A stretch of 64,000 bases of DNA, taken from positions 1 to 64,000 of the forward strand of contig NZ_CP059181.1 of the NCBI RefSeq assembly GCF_014251235.1, read 5' to 3'. The notes under the pieces are model-generated. The model was given only the letters and a program-made list of their open reading frames with translations. It was not told the origin of the DNA and did no database searches. Of the stretch, positions 10,688 through 20,017 are shown one piece after another. The stretch is from Blattabacterium cuenoti (GTDB lineage: Bacteria > Bacteroidota > Bacteroidia > Flavobacteriales > Blattabacteriaceae). Position 1 is the first letter of the stretch. Every line of letters starts with the position of its first letter. Position numbers and translations under genes: made by a program.

Positions 10688-11104
10688 TGGAGCTGGCGGG
10701 ATTTGAACCCGCGTCCAAACAAGTATGAAAAAGGATTTCTACATATTTATCCAAATATTATTTTTTCAGATTAATATCGGTATTTGGATACCTAATTTTA
10801 ATCTTAGATTCTGAAAAAATTAATAGGAAAACATAAGAATCATCCGTTTTCTTATTCTTGTATTTTGAGTACCTCTATGTCAGAAATCACAAGAAAAAAT
10901 TTCCGAGAGATATTTTGCTTCTGTATTTTGATTCACAGATAAAACTTAAATGAAATATATTATTATTTCATTAAGCAGCAAAAGCGTATTGTTTTTCGCC
11001 ATTTATATATTTGTAACGAGGTATTTACGTGTATCACCTTACGTAACACGATATGCTTTCCTTCCATCATAACAATCTTGCTGTCTATTCCTGATATCAG
11101 CCCC
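10688..11104 (-). ncRNA. ssrA: Transfer-messenger RNA (tmRNA, SsrA)
   Basis: tmRNA rescues stalled ribosomes and tags the incomplete protein for proteolysis. On the minus strand the 5' end reads GGGGCTGATATCAGGA, and the 3' end carries the tRNA-like T-arm with GGGTTCAAATCCC, closing with CAGCTCC plus a discriminator A. The seven-base acceptor stem pairs GGGGCTG with CAGCTCC, including one G-U pair; the CCA tail is not encoded. The tag frame runs from GGC at 11000 to the TAA at 10971-10973 and encodes GEKQYAFAA, resembling Bacteroidota tags (GE...A-AA). Total length is about 417 bases. It lies between rodA and lnt on the same strand, and its 3' end is two bases from an ATG that may serve lnt. 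Confidence 0.95.
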
Positions 11105-11120
11105 TATTCGTTTTTTTTTT

Positions 11121-11127
11121 CAAGATA
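11121..11127 (-). promoter_or_regulatory. Possible -7-like element for tmRNA
   Basis: On the minus strand TATCTTG lies about 16 bases before the mature tmRNA 5' end, resembling a shortened TAnnTTTG box. The true transcript start would precede the mature 5' end, which RNase P generates. Evidence is limited to this short motif. Confidence 0.18.
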
Positions 11128-11180
11128 AGATAAGTTGAAGGAAGATAAGAAAAATATTTTAAAACAAAAAATTTATTAGT

Positions 11181-12431
11181 TTATAGTAAACTAGTTTGAT
11201 TAGATAAATCTAATCTGATAAAAATAAATAATAAAATAGTAAAAGACCAAAGAGATGACCCTCCGTAACTGAAAAATGGTAAAACAATTCCTATTGTAGG
11301 AAATAACCCCATAACCATACCTAAATTTATGATAAAATGTATGAAAAAAATATTTCCAACTGAATATCCAAAAATTCTTCCAAAAATATTTTTTTGCCTT
11401 TCTGATAAAAAATATATCCGACTAATAAATAATAAATAAAAAACAATTAAGGTTACACTTCCTATGAATCCCCATTCTTCTCCTACCGTACAGAAAATGT
11501 AATCTGTATGTTGTTCAGGAACAAATTTACCTTTTGTAATTGTTCCTTTTTTATATCCTTTTCCAAAAAATTTACCAGAACCAATTGCTGTTTTAGAATA
11601 AAGAAGATTATATCCTACATTTTCTCTATATTTTTTATCAAATTCATTTTTAAATAGAATATTAATTCTATCCTTATGATGTTTTTTCAAAAAATTTTGA
11701 TAAAAAAATGGAGAAATAAAAACGAAAATGGAAAAAAAGATAAAAAAAATGAAGTAAAAAAATATGTCATTTATAGATCTTTTTTTTTTTAGAAATAAAA
11801 AAAGCAAAAAAATTGTAAATAAAAAAAATATAATAATCCAAGATGATATGTTTAATGATAAAAAAAATAAAAAAATTGAAACAAAAGCATAGAATAAAAA
11901 AAATATAGATAAACCTTCTCTATACAGAGTAAGAATAAAGGAAAAAAAGACTATAGATGATCCTGGATCTGGTTGAAGAAATATTAGAATCATTGGCAAT
12001 AATAACGTTATAATTATATATAATAGAGTTTTTTTATTTTTTTTAATATCGCTATTTTCTTGGCTCATAATATGAGAAATCATTAAAGATGTTGATATTT
12101 TAGATAATTCGGAAGGTTGAAAACTTATAGGACCAAAAACATACCAGGATTTCGATCCATTTATATTTTTACCGAAAAAAAAAACCCCAATTAAAAGAAG
12201 TAATGTAAACAAGAAAAAAAATGGAGAAAAATATTTATAATGTATAGGTTTAAATAAAAAAACGATAAAAATACAGCAAAAGCTCAATACTATCCATATT
12301 ATCTGTTTTTCCGCTTTTTCATAAGAAACAGAATATAGATTCATATACCCGAAGAAAATCATAAAAATATAAATGACAATAATACAAAAATCTATATTTC
12401 TTAATAATATTTTATTTCTCCTTATTTTCAA
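11181..12431 (-). CDS. rodA: Rod shape-determining protein RodA (SEDS peptidoglycan polymerase)
   Basis: RodA is the SEDS-family glycosyltransferase that polymerises glycan strands with PBP2 in the elongasome. The 416-residue protein is almost entirely hydrophobic, with about ten membrane segments. It carries the SEDS features QPSELSK (near 110), QPDPGSS (near 155), and FVPEQHTDYIFCTVGEEWG ahead of the last helices, plus the closing LPFFSYGGSS. It is the last protein gene of the mreB-mreC-mreD-mrdA-rodA run, 23 bases after mrdA. A T11 run (11780-11790 on the plus strand) falls inside the coding sequence, yet the frame is uninterrupted. Confidence 0.95.
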   Translation of the reverse strand: MKIRRNKILLRNIDFCIIVIYIFMIFFGYMNLYSVSYEKAEKQIIWIVLSFCCIFIVFLFKPIHYKYFSPFFFLFTLLLLIGVFFFGKNINGSKSWYVFGPISFQPSELSKISTSLMISHIMSQENSDIKKNKKTLLYIIITLLLPMILIFLQPDPGSSIVFFSFILTLYREGLSIFFLFYAFVSIFLFFLSLNISSWIIIFFLFTIFLLFLFLKKKRSINDIFFYFIFFIFFSIFVFISPFFYQNFLKKHHKDRINILFKNEFDKKYRENVGYNLLYSKTAIGSGKFFGKGYKKGTITKGKFVPEQHTDYIFCTVGEEWGFIGSVTLIVFYLLFISRIYFLSERQKNIFGRIFGYSVGNIFFIHFIINLGMVMGLFPTIGIVLPFFSYGGSSLWSFTILLFIFIRLDLSNQTSLL

Positions 12432-12454
12432 GATAATTTTAAAATTTAAAAAAT

Positions 12455-14320
12455 TTATCTTTTTTTCATTTTTGCTATATAATTATAAACTTCTTCTAAA
12501 CCTGATGTCATTATTTTTTTTTCCAGATTTTTTCTATGTACACAATTTCTAATATATTTTTCAGCAATAAGACTAGCTATAGGACCAGCCCAACGAGATC
12601 CAAAGCCTCCATTTTCTATAATTACAGAAATAGCTATTTTAGGATTTTCTACTGGAGCAAACAAAATAAATATAGAATGGTCTGGAAGATGAATTATTTT
12701 ATGATTTAACTTAATAAAATTTTGAGAAGTTCCTGTTTTTCCTGCCATTCTAATATCAGAAGATTTAAAATTTCTACCAGTTCCAATTACAAAAACCTTT
12801 TCCATTCCATGGATAATTAAATCAAAATACTTTTTTTTTACTTTTGTATATTTTGCTGAATTATAATTAGAATTTTCGATAGGTTTATGATTAATATATT
12901 TTACAATATGTGGAGTATAAAAAAAACCTTTATTAGCTATAGCGCAAGTCATATTAGCTAATTGAATAGGTGTTACATTAATCTCTCCTTGTCCGATGCT
13001 ATTTGAAATTATTGTTAGAGCATTCCATTTTGTATATCCATATTTTTTATTATAATATTCTCCAGAAGGAATAATTCCTTTCTCTCCTGTTGCTAAATCA
13101 TTATAAAAATAATTTCCAAAACCAAAACTTTTAATAATATCACACCATTCATTTACTCCTTTTGTTAAATTTTTTGGATATTTTTCAATCACTCGTTTAT
13201 ATACTTTTGCAAAGTAAGTATTACATGAAACAGCAACAGCCGTTTCTAATCCTATTGGATAACCATGAAAACCAGAATGACAGTGAATCTTTTTTTTCCC
13301 GTATTTGAATCCTTTATAACATATAAAAGTCGTATTTTTATTTACTACTCCCATTTGAAGACCAACTAATTCCGTTAATAATTTAAAAGAAGAAGCAGGT
13401 GGATAACGTGCTTGTGTCGTTCTATCTAATAAAGGATAATCTATTCTATTTTCAATTAATTTTTTGAATTCCTTAGAACGATTAATTCCTACAAATAAAT
13501 TAGGATTGTTTATTGGACTAGAAACAAGAGAGAGAATCTCTCCAGTTTTAGGATTAATAGCTACTATTCCTCCTTTTTTATGATACATTAATTTTTCTGC
13601 ATAATTTTGCAATTCCCAATCAATAGTTAATGAAATATCATTTCCACTAACAGCTTTTATATTATTCTTTTTATTATTATAACTTCCTATAATACTTCCG
13701 TTTTTATCTTTTATCCAATATTTAACACCTTTTTTACCTCTCAATATTTTTTCATAAGATTTTTCTACTCCAGCCCAACCTATAAAATCTCCCATTTGAT
13801 AATAATTGGATTCTTTTTTAATAACTTCTTGAGTTACTTCACCTATATATCCAAATATATTAGCTGCACTTTCTACTTTGTAATCTCTAAAAGATCGTTT
13901 TGTCCAGTCAAAACCTTTAAACTTATAAAGTTTTTCCTGTATAGTAGCAAATTTTTCTTTTGAAATAAAAGAAAGAAAAACAGAAGGTAAATACTTTGAA
14001 TAATCTTTTGCTTTTTTTAAATTTTTATAAAATGTTTCTTTTTCTATCCCCAATAAATTACAAAATTCTACGATATTAAAATGTTCATCAACATGCATAG
14101 GAACAACTATTAGTTCATAAATAGATTTATTAAAAACTAATAAATTATTTTTTCTATCAAAAATATAACCCCTCTCAGGGATGATAATTTCTTGTTTTAT
14201 AGAAGTATTAAATGCGTTTAATATATATTTTTCAGTATATATTTGTATATAAAACAATCTTATTATAAAAATTAAACCTATAGAACTTAGTAGAATGTAA
14301 AATACGTATAACTTTTTCAA
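12455..14320 (-). CDS. mrdA: Penicillin-binding protein 2 (elongasome transpeptidase)
   Basis: Class B PBP that crosslinks peptidoglycan for sidewall growth together with RodA. The 621-residue product begins with one membrane anchor (about 5-25), followed by the PBP dimerisation domain and the transpeptidase domain. The three active-site motifs are present: SSFK (nucleophile Ser near 310), SCN within AVSCNTYFAK, and KTGTSQ. Length is typical. Its start overlaps the mreD stop by four bases, so it is translationally coupled. Intact catalytic motifs, together with RodA and MreBCD, indicate that the cell still builds a peptidoglycan sidewall. Confidence 0.95.
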   Translation of the reverse strand: MKKLYVFYILLSSIGLIFIIRLFYIQIYTEKYILNAFNTSIKQEIIIPERGYIFDRKNNLLVFNKSIYELIVVPMHVDEHFNIVEFCNLLGIEKETFYKNLKKAKDYSKYLPSVFLSFISKEKFATIQEKLYKFKGFDWTKRSFRDYKVESAANIFGYIGEVTQEVIKKESNYYQMGDFIGWAGVEKSYEKILRGKKGVKYWIKDKNGSIIGSYNNKKNNIKAVSGNDISLTIDWELQNYAEKLMYHKKGGIVAINPKTGEILSLVSSPINNPNLFVGINRSKEFKKLIENRIDYPLLDRTTQARYPPASSFKLLTELVGLQMGVVNKNTTFICYKGFKYGKKKIHCHSGFHGYPIGLETAVAVSCNTYFAKVYKRVIEKYPKNLTKGVNEWCDIIKSFGFGNYFYNDLATGEKGIIPSGEYYNKKYGYTKWNALTIISNSIGQGEINVTPIQLANMTCAIANKGFFYTPHIVKYINHKPIENSNYNSAKYTKVKKKYFDLIIHGMEKVFVIGTGRNFKSSDIRMAGKTGTSQNFIKLNHKIIHLPDHSIFILFAPVENPKIAISVIIENGGFGSRWAGPIASLIAEKYIRNCVHRKNLEKKIMTSGLEEVYNYIAKMKKR

Positions 14321-14829
14321 TGTTTAATTTTTCTAAAAAAAAAATATATAATACATAAAATTGTTGTAAAAATACTGCTAAATACAGTTTTCAGTAAAAT
14401 TATATTATTAAAATGAGAAGTTTTTATTATTTCTAATATCAATAAAGAAAAATGGTGAGTGCTAATTAACGAAAATAAATAAAGAATTTTTCTTAGAAAA
14501 GGTAAATCATAAGTAGAAAAATTTTTTTGATTAATGAAATTTTTTCCATCAAAAAATTGTATAAATTTTAATCTAAAAAAAGAAGAAAAGGTTAAAGAAA
14601 AAGCATGTATTCCTCCTGAATTCATGCAAAAATCTATAATACATCCAGTTATAAAAGAAAAAAACAAAAAAATAAATTTATTTCCAGAATAAGGATAAAT
14701 GAATATAAAAAGCACATATATATATATGTACCACCATCCATAAAGAATTGGATTTAATATAGATATCTGAACCAAACATAGAATAAAAATAGAAAAGATC
14801 TGTATGAAAAAATTCTTAATAGAATTCAT
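14317..14829 (-). CDS. mreD: Rod shape-determining protein MreD
   Basis: Small integral membrane protein of the elongasome. The 170-residue product is very hydrophobic with about five or six membrane segments, and contains the SGGIHAFSLTFSSFFR stretch typical of bacteroidal MreD (usually written as sGG.ha...). Sequence conservation in this family is low, so the call relies on size, topology and exact position: its start overlaps the mreC stop by one base and its end overlaps the mrdA start by four bases. Confidence 0.88.
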   Translation of the reverse strand: MNSIKNFFIQIFSIFILCLVQISILNPILYGWWYIYIYVLFIFIYPYSGNKFIFLFFSFITGCIIDFCMNSGGIHAFSLTFSSFFRLKFIQFFDGKNFINQKNFSTYDLPFLRKILYLFSLISTHHFSLLILEIIKTSHFNNIILLKTVFSSIFTTILCIIYFFFRKIKH

Positions 14830-15665
14830 TATTTTTTTTCTTCTTTAGGATGAATATTATTCCATTCCTTTCTGAATAAATTTTTCACAACATAAGCATT
14901 TTCTATAGTAGAAAAATTAGAAAAAAGTTTCACCTTTATTATGTAATTAGCACGATCTTCATCAAGTTTATAAGAATCAACTTTACCAATTGGAATACCC
15001 TCAGGAAAAGTAGCAGATTTTCCATCTGTTTCTACTATATCTCCATTAGAAAAAAAAGAATATCTAGATATATCATACAATACAACATATTCATGGTTTA
15101 ATCCATCCCAGCTAATTGTCCCAAAATATTTATTTTTTCTTAGTCTAGCATTAACTTTAATTTTTGCATTCAAAAGAGAAATAGCTATACTAAAATGTGG
15201 AGATGTTTTGGTTATAATTCCTGCTATTCCATCAGATAAAATGATCCCCATATCTATCCTAATTCCATCTAAACTACCTTTATTAATAGTTATATAATTT
15301 TCTTGTTGATGAATGCTATTATTAATAATTTTAACAGGTGTATAAACATATTGTTGTAAATAAACTACATTATCTTCATTAAAATCTTTAATGACTTTTT
15401 TGATTTTAGAAGAAAAAGATGAATGACGTAAACTTATATTTTCATTTATCAATCTTTGATTTTCAACTTCCAATAAAAAATATTGACGTAATTTATAAAT
15501 AGATTCATAGATATTTCCTATAATAAAATTAGAAGATCCAGTATATATATACTGATAAAGTTTATTTTTTGAATTTGAGAAAGAAAGAAAAATAGCTGAT
15601 AATTCTAACAAAAGAAAAAAAAGAAAAAAACGCCATTTTAGTAAAAAATTGAAAAATTCACGCAT
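14829..15665 (-). CDS. mreC: Rod shape-determining protein MreC
   Basis: Bitopic periplasmic scaffold of the elongasome, activating PBP2. The 278-residue protein has one N-terminal membrane helix (about 10-30), a coiled-coil stretch (about 55-90, with LRQYFLLEVENQRLINENISLR) and the MreC beta-domains. These include TINKGSLDGIRIDMGIILSDGIAGII, the characteristic substrate-free beta-barrel segment, and IPIGKVDS. It sits 10 bases after mreB and overlaps mreD by one base. Length and order match flavobacterial operons. Confidence 0.94.
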   Translation of the reverse strand: MREFFNFLLKWRFFLFFLLLELSAIFLSFSNSKNKLYQYIYTGSSNFIIGNIYESIYKLRQYFLLEVENQRLINENISLRHSSFSSKIKKVIKDFNEDNVVYLQQYVYTPVKIINNSIHQQENYITINKGSLDGIRIDMGIILSDGIAGIITKTSPHFSIAISLLNAKIKVNARLRKNKYFGTISWDGLNHEYVVLYDISRYSFFSNGDIVETDGKSATFPEGIPIGKVDSYKLDEDRANYIIKVKLFSNFSTIENAYVVKNLFRKEWNNIHPKEEKK

Positions 15666-15675
15666 AATAAAACAC

Positions 15676-16713
15676 CTATTTCATTAAAAATGTAAATTTA
15701 TCAATATTTTTTAAAGCTACTCCTGTCCCTTTAACCACAGCTCTCAAAGGATCCTCTACTAAATAAACAGGAAGACCCGTTTTTTTAGAAATTCTTTTAT
15801 CTAATCCTCTCAGAAGAGATCCACCTCCAGCCATATATATCCCTGTTTTGTAAATATCAGCAGCAAGTTCTGGAGGAGTTCTAGATAAAGTTTCCATAAC
15901 TGCATCTTCTATACGTAAAATAGATTTATCAAGAGCAGGAATTGTTTCTATATAAGAAATATTCATTTCTTTAGGTTTACCTGTAGCTAAATCTCTTCCT
16001 TGTATATGAATATCATCAGGTGGATTTTCTATATTTTCTAAAACTGAACCTATATCTATTTTAATCTTTTCGGCTGTCCTTTCTCCTATATACAAATTAT
16101 ATTTAGTACGTAAAAAATACGATATATCATTAGTAAAAACATCTCCAGCTATTTTTATGGATTTTTGACAAACAATACCTCCTAAAGCTATGACTCCACA
16201 TTCTGTTGTCCCTCCTCCTATATCTATAATCATATTACCTTCAGGTTTAGTAACAGAAATACCAGAACCAATAGCTGCAGCCATAGGTTCTTCAATTAAA
16301 TAAACTTCTTTTGCATTAAGGTGTTGAGCAGAATCTTTAACAGCCCTTTTTTCAACTTCTGTAATTCCAGATGGAATACAAATTACCATAGTTAGTGAAG
16401 GTGTAAATAATTTTTTATTTATTCCTGGAATTTTTTTTATAAATTCTCTAATCATAAGTTCGGCTACTTGGTAATCTGCTATAACTCCATCTTTTAATGG
16501 TTTGTATATTTTTATATTTTCATGAGTTTTTCCTTGCATTTGTTTAGCTTCTTCTCCTACTGCCAATACTTTTTTTGTTCTTATATCTATAGCTATGATA
16601 GAAGGTAGATCTACTATTACTTTATTCTTATGCATGATAAGAGTATTGGCTGTCCCTAGATCTATAGCTATTTCTTGAGAAAATAAATTATTCATAAAAT
16701 CAACTATGCCCAT
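15676..16713 (-). CDS. mreB: Rod shape-determining protein MreB (bacterial actin)
   Basis: Actin-like ATPase that orients sidewall synthesis at the inner membrane. The product shows the phosphate-1 motif IAIDLGTANT near the start, the phosphate-2 motif IIDIGGGTTECGVIA in the middle and the adenosine motif MAGGGSLLRGLD near the end. I chose ATG 16713 (MGIVDFMNN, 345 residues) because flavobacterial MreBs start with a short MGxxDF sequence. A TTG at 16740 would add nine residues. It is the first gene of the elongasome operon and is divergent from folK, with about 94 bases between them. No damage is visible. Confidence 0.96.
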   Translation of the reverse strand: MGIVDFMNNLFSQEIAIDLGTANTLIMHKNKVIVDLPSIIAIDIRTKKVLAVGEEAKQMQGKTHENIKIYKPLKDGVIADYQVAELMIREFIKKIPGINKKLFTPSLTMVICIPSGITEVEKRAVKDSAQHLNAKEVYLIEEPMAAAIGSGISVTKPEGNMIIDIGGGTTECGVIALGGIVCQKSIKIAGDVFTNDISYFLRTKYNLYIGERTAEKIKIDIGSVLENIENPPDDIHIQGRDLATGKPKEMNISYIETIPALDKSILRIEDAVMETLSRTPPELAADIYKTGIYMAGGGSLLRGLDKRISKKTGLPVYLVEDPLRAVVKGTGVALKNIDKFTFLMK

Positions 16714-16807
16714 GTTTTTATCATGAAAAAATTTATTCAATTTAAATAAAAAATAATTACATTAAGTATCCACTTTTTTAAGTTTTTTATTAAAATGAAA
16801 GATTTAC

Positions 16808-17317
16808 TTGAAAGAACATAGTGTTTTTTTATTGCAAGGGAGTAATAAAGGAAATAAAAGAAAATATCTAGATAGTTCTTTAACTCTTATTTATAAAAAA
16901 ATAGGAAGGATCATTTCTAAATCTTCTCTTTTCGCATGCGAAGGGTGGAATATGGATGAAAATACACCTATTTTTTATAATAGAGTTTTACATATAAAAA
17001 CTTTACATTCTCCTATTGATATATTAAAAAATATAACTGAGATAGAAAACCTTTTAGGAAGAAATCCTAAAAAAAAGAATTTATTAAAAAAATATGAAGA
17101 CAGAGAAATAGATATAGATATTTTATTTTATGATCGTATCATAATTAAAAGTTTTATTTTAACTATACCACACCCTTTATTACATTTTCGTAGATTTATT
17201 TTAGAACCTATGTGCGAAATAGCCCCTAATAAATTTCATCCAATATTTCATTTAACTATATTAGAAATATTAGGTTTATGTATAGATCATTGCAAAATTA
17301 AAAAGTTAAAAAAATAA
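16808..17317 (+). CDS. folK: 2-amino-4-hydroxy-6-hydroxymethyldihydropteridine pyrophosphokinase
   Basis: HPPK transfers pyrophosphate from ATP to the pterin in folate synthesis. The 169-residue protein has the N-terminal LLQGSNKGNK (normally a GSN-GD type motif), the NRVLHIKT strand, the metal-binding REIDIDILFYD segment and IPHPLLHFRRFILEPMCEIAP, which match the HPPK signature. Translation appears to start at TTG 16808, because the nearby ATG at 16795 reads into a TAG within nine codons. It is divergent from mreB and followed closely by lptD. Length is normal, and both metal-binding aspartates are retained. Confidence 0.92.
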   Translation: MKEHSVFLLQGSNKGNKRKYLDSSLTLIYKKIGRIISKSSLFACEGWNMDENTPIFYNRVLHIKTLHSPIDILKNITEIENLLGRNPKKKNLLKKYEDREIDIDILFYDRIIIKSFILTIPHPLLHFRRFILEPMCEIAPNKFHPIFHLTILEILGLCIDHCKIKKLKK

Positions 17318-17341
17318 ATTTTAAATAAAACCTAAATAAAG

Positions 17342-19627
17342 GTGTTTAGAACAATAATAATATTTCTATCATTTATCTTTTCTTATGAAAAAAATGAAGA
17401 TTTAAAATCAAAAGAAAAATCTATAAATACAATAAATTCAAAGATAAAGATTAAATATAGTTCTGATAGACAAGAACATAATATAGAAAAAGGAATTTCT
17501 TATTTAAATGGTAATTCTTTGATAGAATATCTTGATACAAAAATAAAGTCTGAAAATATAGAATTTAACTGGAAAAAGAAATATATAAAAACTATGGGAA
17601 ATAAAGAAAAACCAGTTATTATACAAAAAGGGGATTTTTATTTTTCCATATCTAATTTTTTTTACATGAATTTAGATAATAAAAAATGGATCGCTAAAGA
17701 TGTACATATTCAAAAAAAAAAAGATTATGCTATTATAGCTGAATCTTTTAAAAAAGAAAAAAATTATAGTTTTTTAAAAAAAGTTGTATATATTTCAGAT
17801 CCATATTTTTTACACAAAAAAGAAAAAAATCCTGATTTTTATTTAAAAACTGATTATATAAAATATTTTCACAAAAAAGAAACAGTACTTACTGGACCTA
17901 TTTTTTTCTACTTTCATCAAGTTCCCTTACCTATATTCATTCCATTTTTATATATTCCTATAAAAAAAAATGGAATTTCTTCTTTTTATGGAATAAATTA
18001 TCCAAAAATAGGAGTAAAAAAGAATAAATTATATATAGATAACATTGGTATATTTTTCCCAATTTCTATTTTCAATTTTAAATTAATAGGATCTACATAT
18101 GGAATTTCGGAATGGAAATTCCGTACTGAAATTGAATATAAATTGAAAAAATTAGGATATAATGGACATCTTCTTTTTAATTATCAATTTTTTTCAAAAA
18201 AAAGAACAAATAATTATCAACTAAATTGGAAAAAACATGAAAATACAAAATTTAACTCTAAAGTAGAACTTCATGCAGATATCAATTATGATAAATCAAA
18301 TTTTTTAGGAAAAGAAACAAATATTCCAAATATAGGATTAAAAAAAAAGATGAAAAATGTTTATTTATTAAATATGGATGTTTATATGATCAAAAATAAA
18401 AAAGAAACCCTATTCCATCTTCCTGATATTAATCTTTTTTTTAGAGAAAAAAGATCTTTTTCAAAAGAAAAATTTTTTTTACGTTCATTTTATATAGATT
18501 ATAAGATAAATACACATAATTCAATTTATTATAAGTACCCTTTCAAAAAAAAAGAAGAATCATTTTTTCATACTACTGAAATAGATAATACTATAAATTT
18601 ATCTACAAATTTTCCTATTATTTTTTCTTATCCATATATAAAAATATCACCAAATATTTATTATAAAGGTCATTCTTCATGGTTTTTTTTACATTGTAAA
18701 TCTTTATATCAAATTATTGATTTTTCTATGGATTTTTTATTTCCTTCTATGGAGAAGATTTTTATTTTGGATAAAAAATCTTCTTTTTTAATGGAACCTA
18801 AAATATCACCTATGTTTTCATTTAAAATAGATTCTTTTTTTCCTATTTTCCTTCAAAAAAAAGAAGATAAAAATTTTTTTACTGACACTTTTCTTGGTAT
18901 TAAGAGTAGTAATAGCAGAATAATAATAGATCTATTATTAGATAATAACTTAGAATTAAAAATAAAAACTGAAAAAAGTTCAGAATACAAAAAAATTAAA
19001 ATACTTGAATTTTTTAAAATTCATTCTTCTTATATCTTTTATGAAAATTTTTTGATGTGGGATAAATTTCATATAACTGGATACACGAATTTTACAAAAA
19101 AATTTGGAGTAAAATATGAAGGAAAAATTAGTTTTTTTCATAATAATAAAAAAAATAAAATGAATTTTAATTTTTATGAAAAAAAAGATGGAAAATACGA
19201 ATTCAATTTGTCTTTTCGATATTATTTGATGAATAATAATATTCTTCTTAATAAAAATGAAAATAATAAAGATTATGTTAATGATAACCATTGTTTTAAA
19301 TATTCAATTCCAATTGAATTAAAAATTGAATATTTCGAAAAAAATGAAAAAAATAAAAACATTTATTATTTTCTTCATAATTTTTTAATGATAAAAGGAT
19401 TGATTGAATTAACTAAATACTTTAAAATAGAAATGCATACCAATTATGATTTATTAAAAAATAAAATTACTTTAGCTAAAGTAATTTTTTATAGAGATTT
19501 AAGAAGTTTTAAAATAAATTTTAATTGGACACCTATAGGAGAAAAAGATCCATTTTGGTCTTTTTTTATTGGAATAAAAGATCCAAATTTAAGTGATATT
19601 ATACAATACAAAGTAACAAATAATTAA
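17342..19627 (+). CDS. lptD: LPS-assembly protein LptD-like outer membrane protein
   Basis: Probable outer-membrane LptD, the beta-barrel that inserts lipopolysaccharide into the outer leaflet. The 761-residue frame starts at GTG 17342 with a short hydrophobic signal (MFRTIIIFLSFIFS). An OstA-like beta-jellyroll region (about 30-180) follows, then the landmark sequence DPYFLHKKEKNPDFYLKTD, TGPIFFYFHQVPLPIFIPF and the start of a barrel of alternating polar and aromatic strands. It is shorter than typical free-living flavobacterial LptD, presumably through trimmed loops. The stop overlaps the next ATG by one base. The barrel strands are poorly conserved, but the N-terminal half supports the call. 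Confidence 0.82.
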   Translation: MFRTIIIFLSFIFSYEKNEDLKSKEKSINTINSKIKIKYSSDRQEHNIEKGISYLNGNSLIEYLDTKIKSENIEFNWKKKYIKTMGNKEKPVIIQKGDFYFSISNFFYMNLDNKKWIAKDVHIQKKKDYAIIAESFKKEKNYSFLKKVVYISDPYFLHKKEKNPDFYLKTDYIKYFHKKETVLTGPIFFYFHQVPLPIFIPFLYIPIKKNGISSFYGINYPKIGVKKNKLYIDNIGIFFPISIFNFKLIGSTYGISEWKFRTEIEYKLKKLGYNGHLLFNYQFFSKKRTNNYQLNWKKHENTKFNSKVELHADINYDKSNFLGKETNIPNIGLKKKMKNVYLLNMDVYMIKNKKETLFHLPDINLFFREKRSFSKEKFFLRSFYIDYKINTHNSIYYKYPFKKKEESFFHTTEIDNTINLSTNFPIIFSYPYIKISPNIYYKGHSSWFFLHCKSLYQIIDFSMDFLFPSMEKIFILDKKSSFLMEPKISPMFSFKIDSFFPIFLQKKEDKNFFTDTFLGIKSSNSRIIIDLLLDNNLELKIKTEKSSEYKKIKILEFFKIHSSYIFYENFLMWDKFHITGYTNFTKKFGVKYEGKISFFHNNKKNKMNFNFYEKKDGKYEFNLSFRYYLMNNNILLNKNENNKDYVNDNHCFKYSIPIELKIEYFEKNEKNKNIYYFLHNFLMIKGLIELTKYFKIEMHTNYDLLKNKITLAKVIFYRDLRSFKINFNWTPIGEKDPFWSFFIGIKDPNLSDIIQYKVTNN

Positions 19628-20016
19628 TGAAACATTTTCATGAAAAAAAAATTTTAAGTAAAATACCTACTTTAGGTCCATATAGTTCATGTTTACTGAT
19701 AGAAAACTTTTTATTTGTTTCTGGTCAAATAGGAATAGATCCAAAAACTAAAAAATTGATTAATATTACCATAGAACAGGAAACAGATAGAGTTATGAAA
19801 AATTTGGAAATTATTCTTTTAGAAAGTGGAATAAATTTTAAAGATGTTATAAAAACGTCTATTTTTATAAAAAATATAGAAGACTTATCTAAAATAAATT
19901 TTTCCTATTCTAAATTTTTTCATAATTGTTATCCTGTTAGAGAAACAATACAAGTTTCTGGACTTCCAAAAAACGCAAATATAGAAATATCTTTAATAGC
20001 ATATAAAAAAAATTAA
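19627..20016 (+). CDS. ridA: RidA family reactive enamine/imine deaminase
   Basis: RidA (YjgF/YER057c/UK114) proteins hydrolyse reactive 2-aminoacrylate-type enamines released by PLP enzymes. At 129 residues the length is standard. Family features are GPYSSCLLIENFLFVSGQIGIDP near the start, the PVRETIQVSGLPKNANIEISLIAY tail with the catalytic Arg, and the closing E-I-S strand. The ATG overlaps the lptD stop (TAATG), so translation is coupled. Its placement among envelope genes probably reflects compaction rather than function. A protective role fits a cell rich in PLP enzymes (GcvP and a class III aminotransferase are nearby). Confidence 0.93.
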   Translation: MKHFHEKKILSKIPTLGPYSSCLLIENFLFVSGQIGIDPKTKKLINITIEQETDRVMKNLEIILLESGINFKDVIKTSIFIKNIEDLSKINFSYSKFFHNCYPVRETIQVSGLPKNANIEISLIAYKKN

Positions 20017-20017
20017 G

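Noticed and set aside
18980-19291. Minus-strand 103-codon frame inside lptD.
   Set aside because: Composition is I/F/K-rich shadow translation of AT-rich coding DNA.
19298-19335. 12-bp inverted repeat (AAATATTCAATT and AATTGAATATTT) in lptD.
   Set aside because: Repeats of this length with a 14-base spacer are expected a few times by chance in DNA of this composition.
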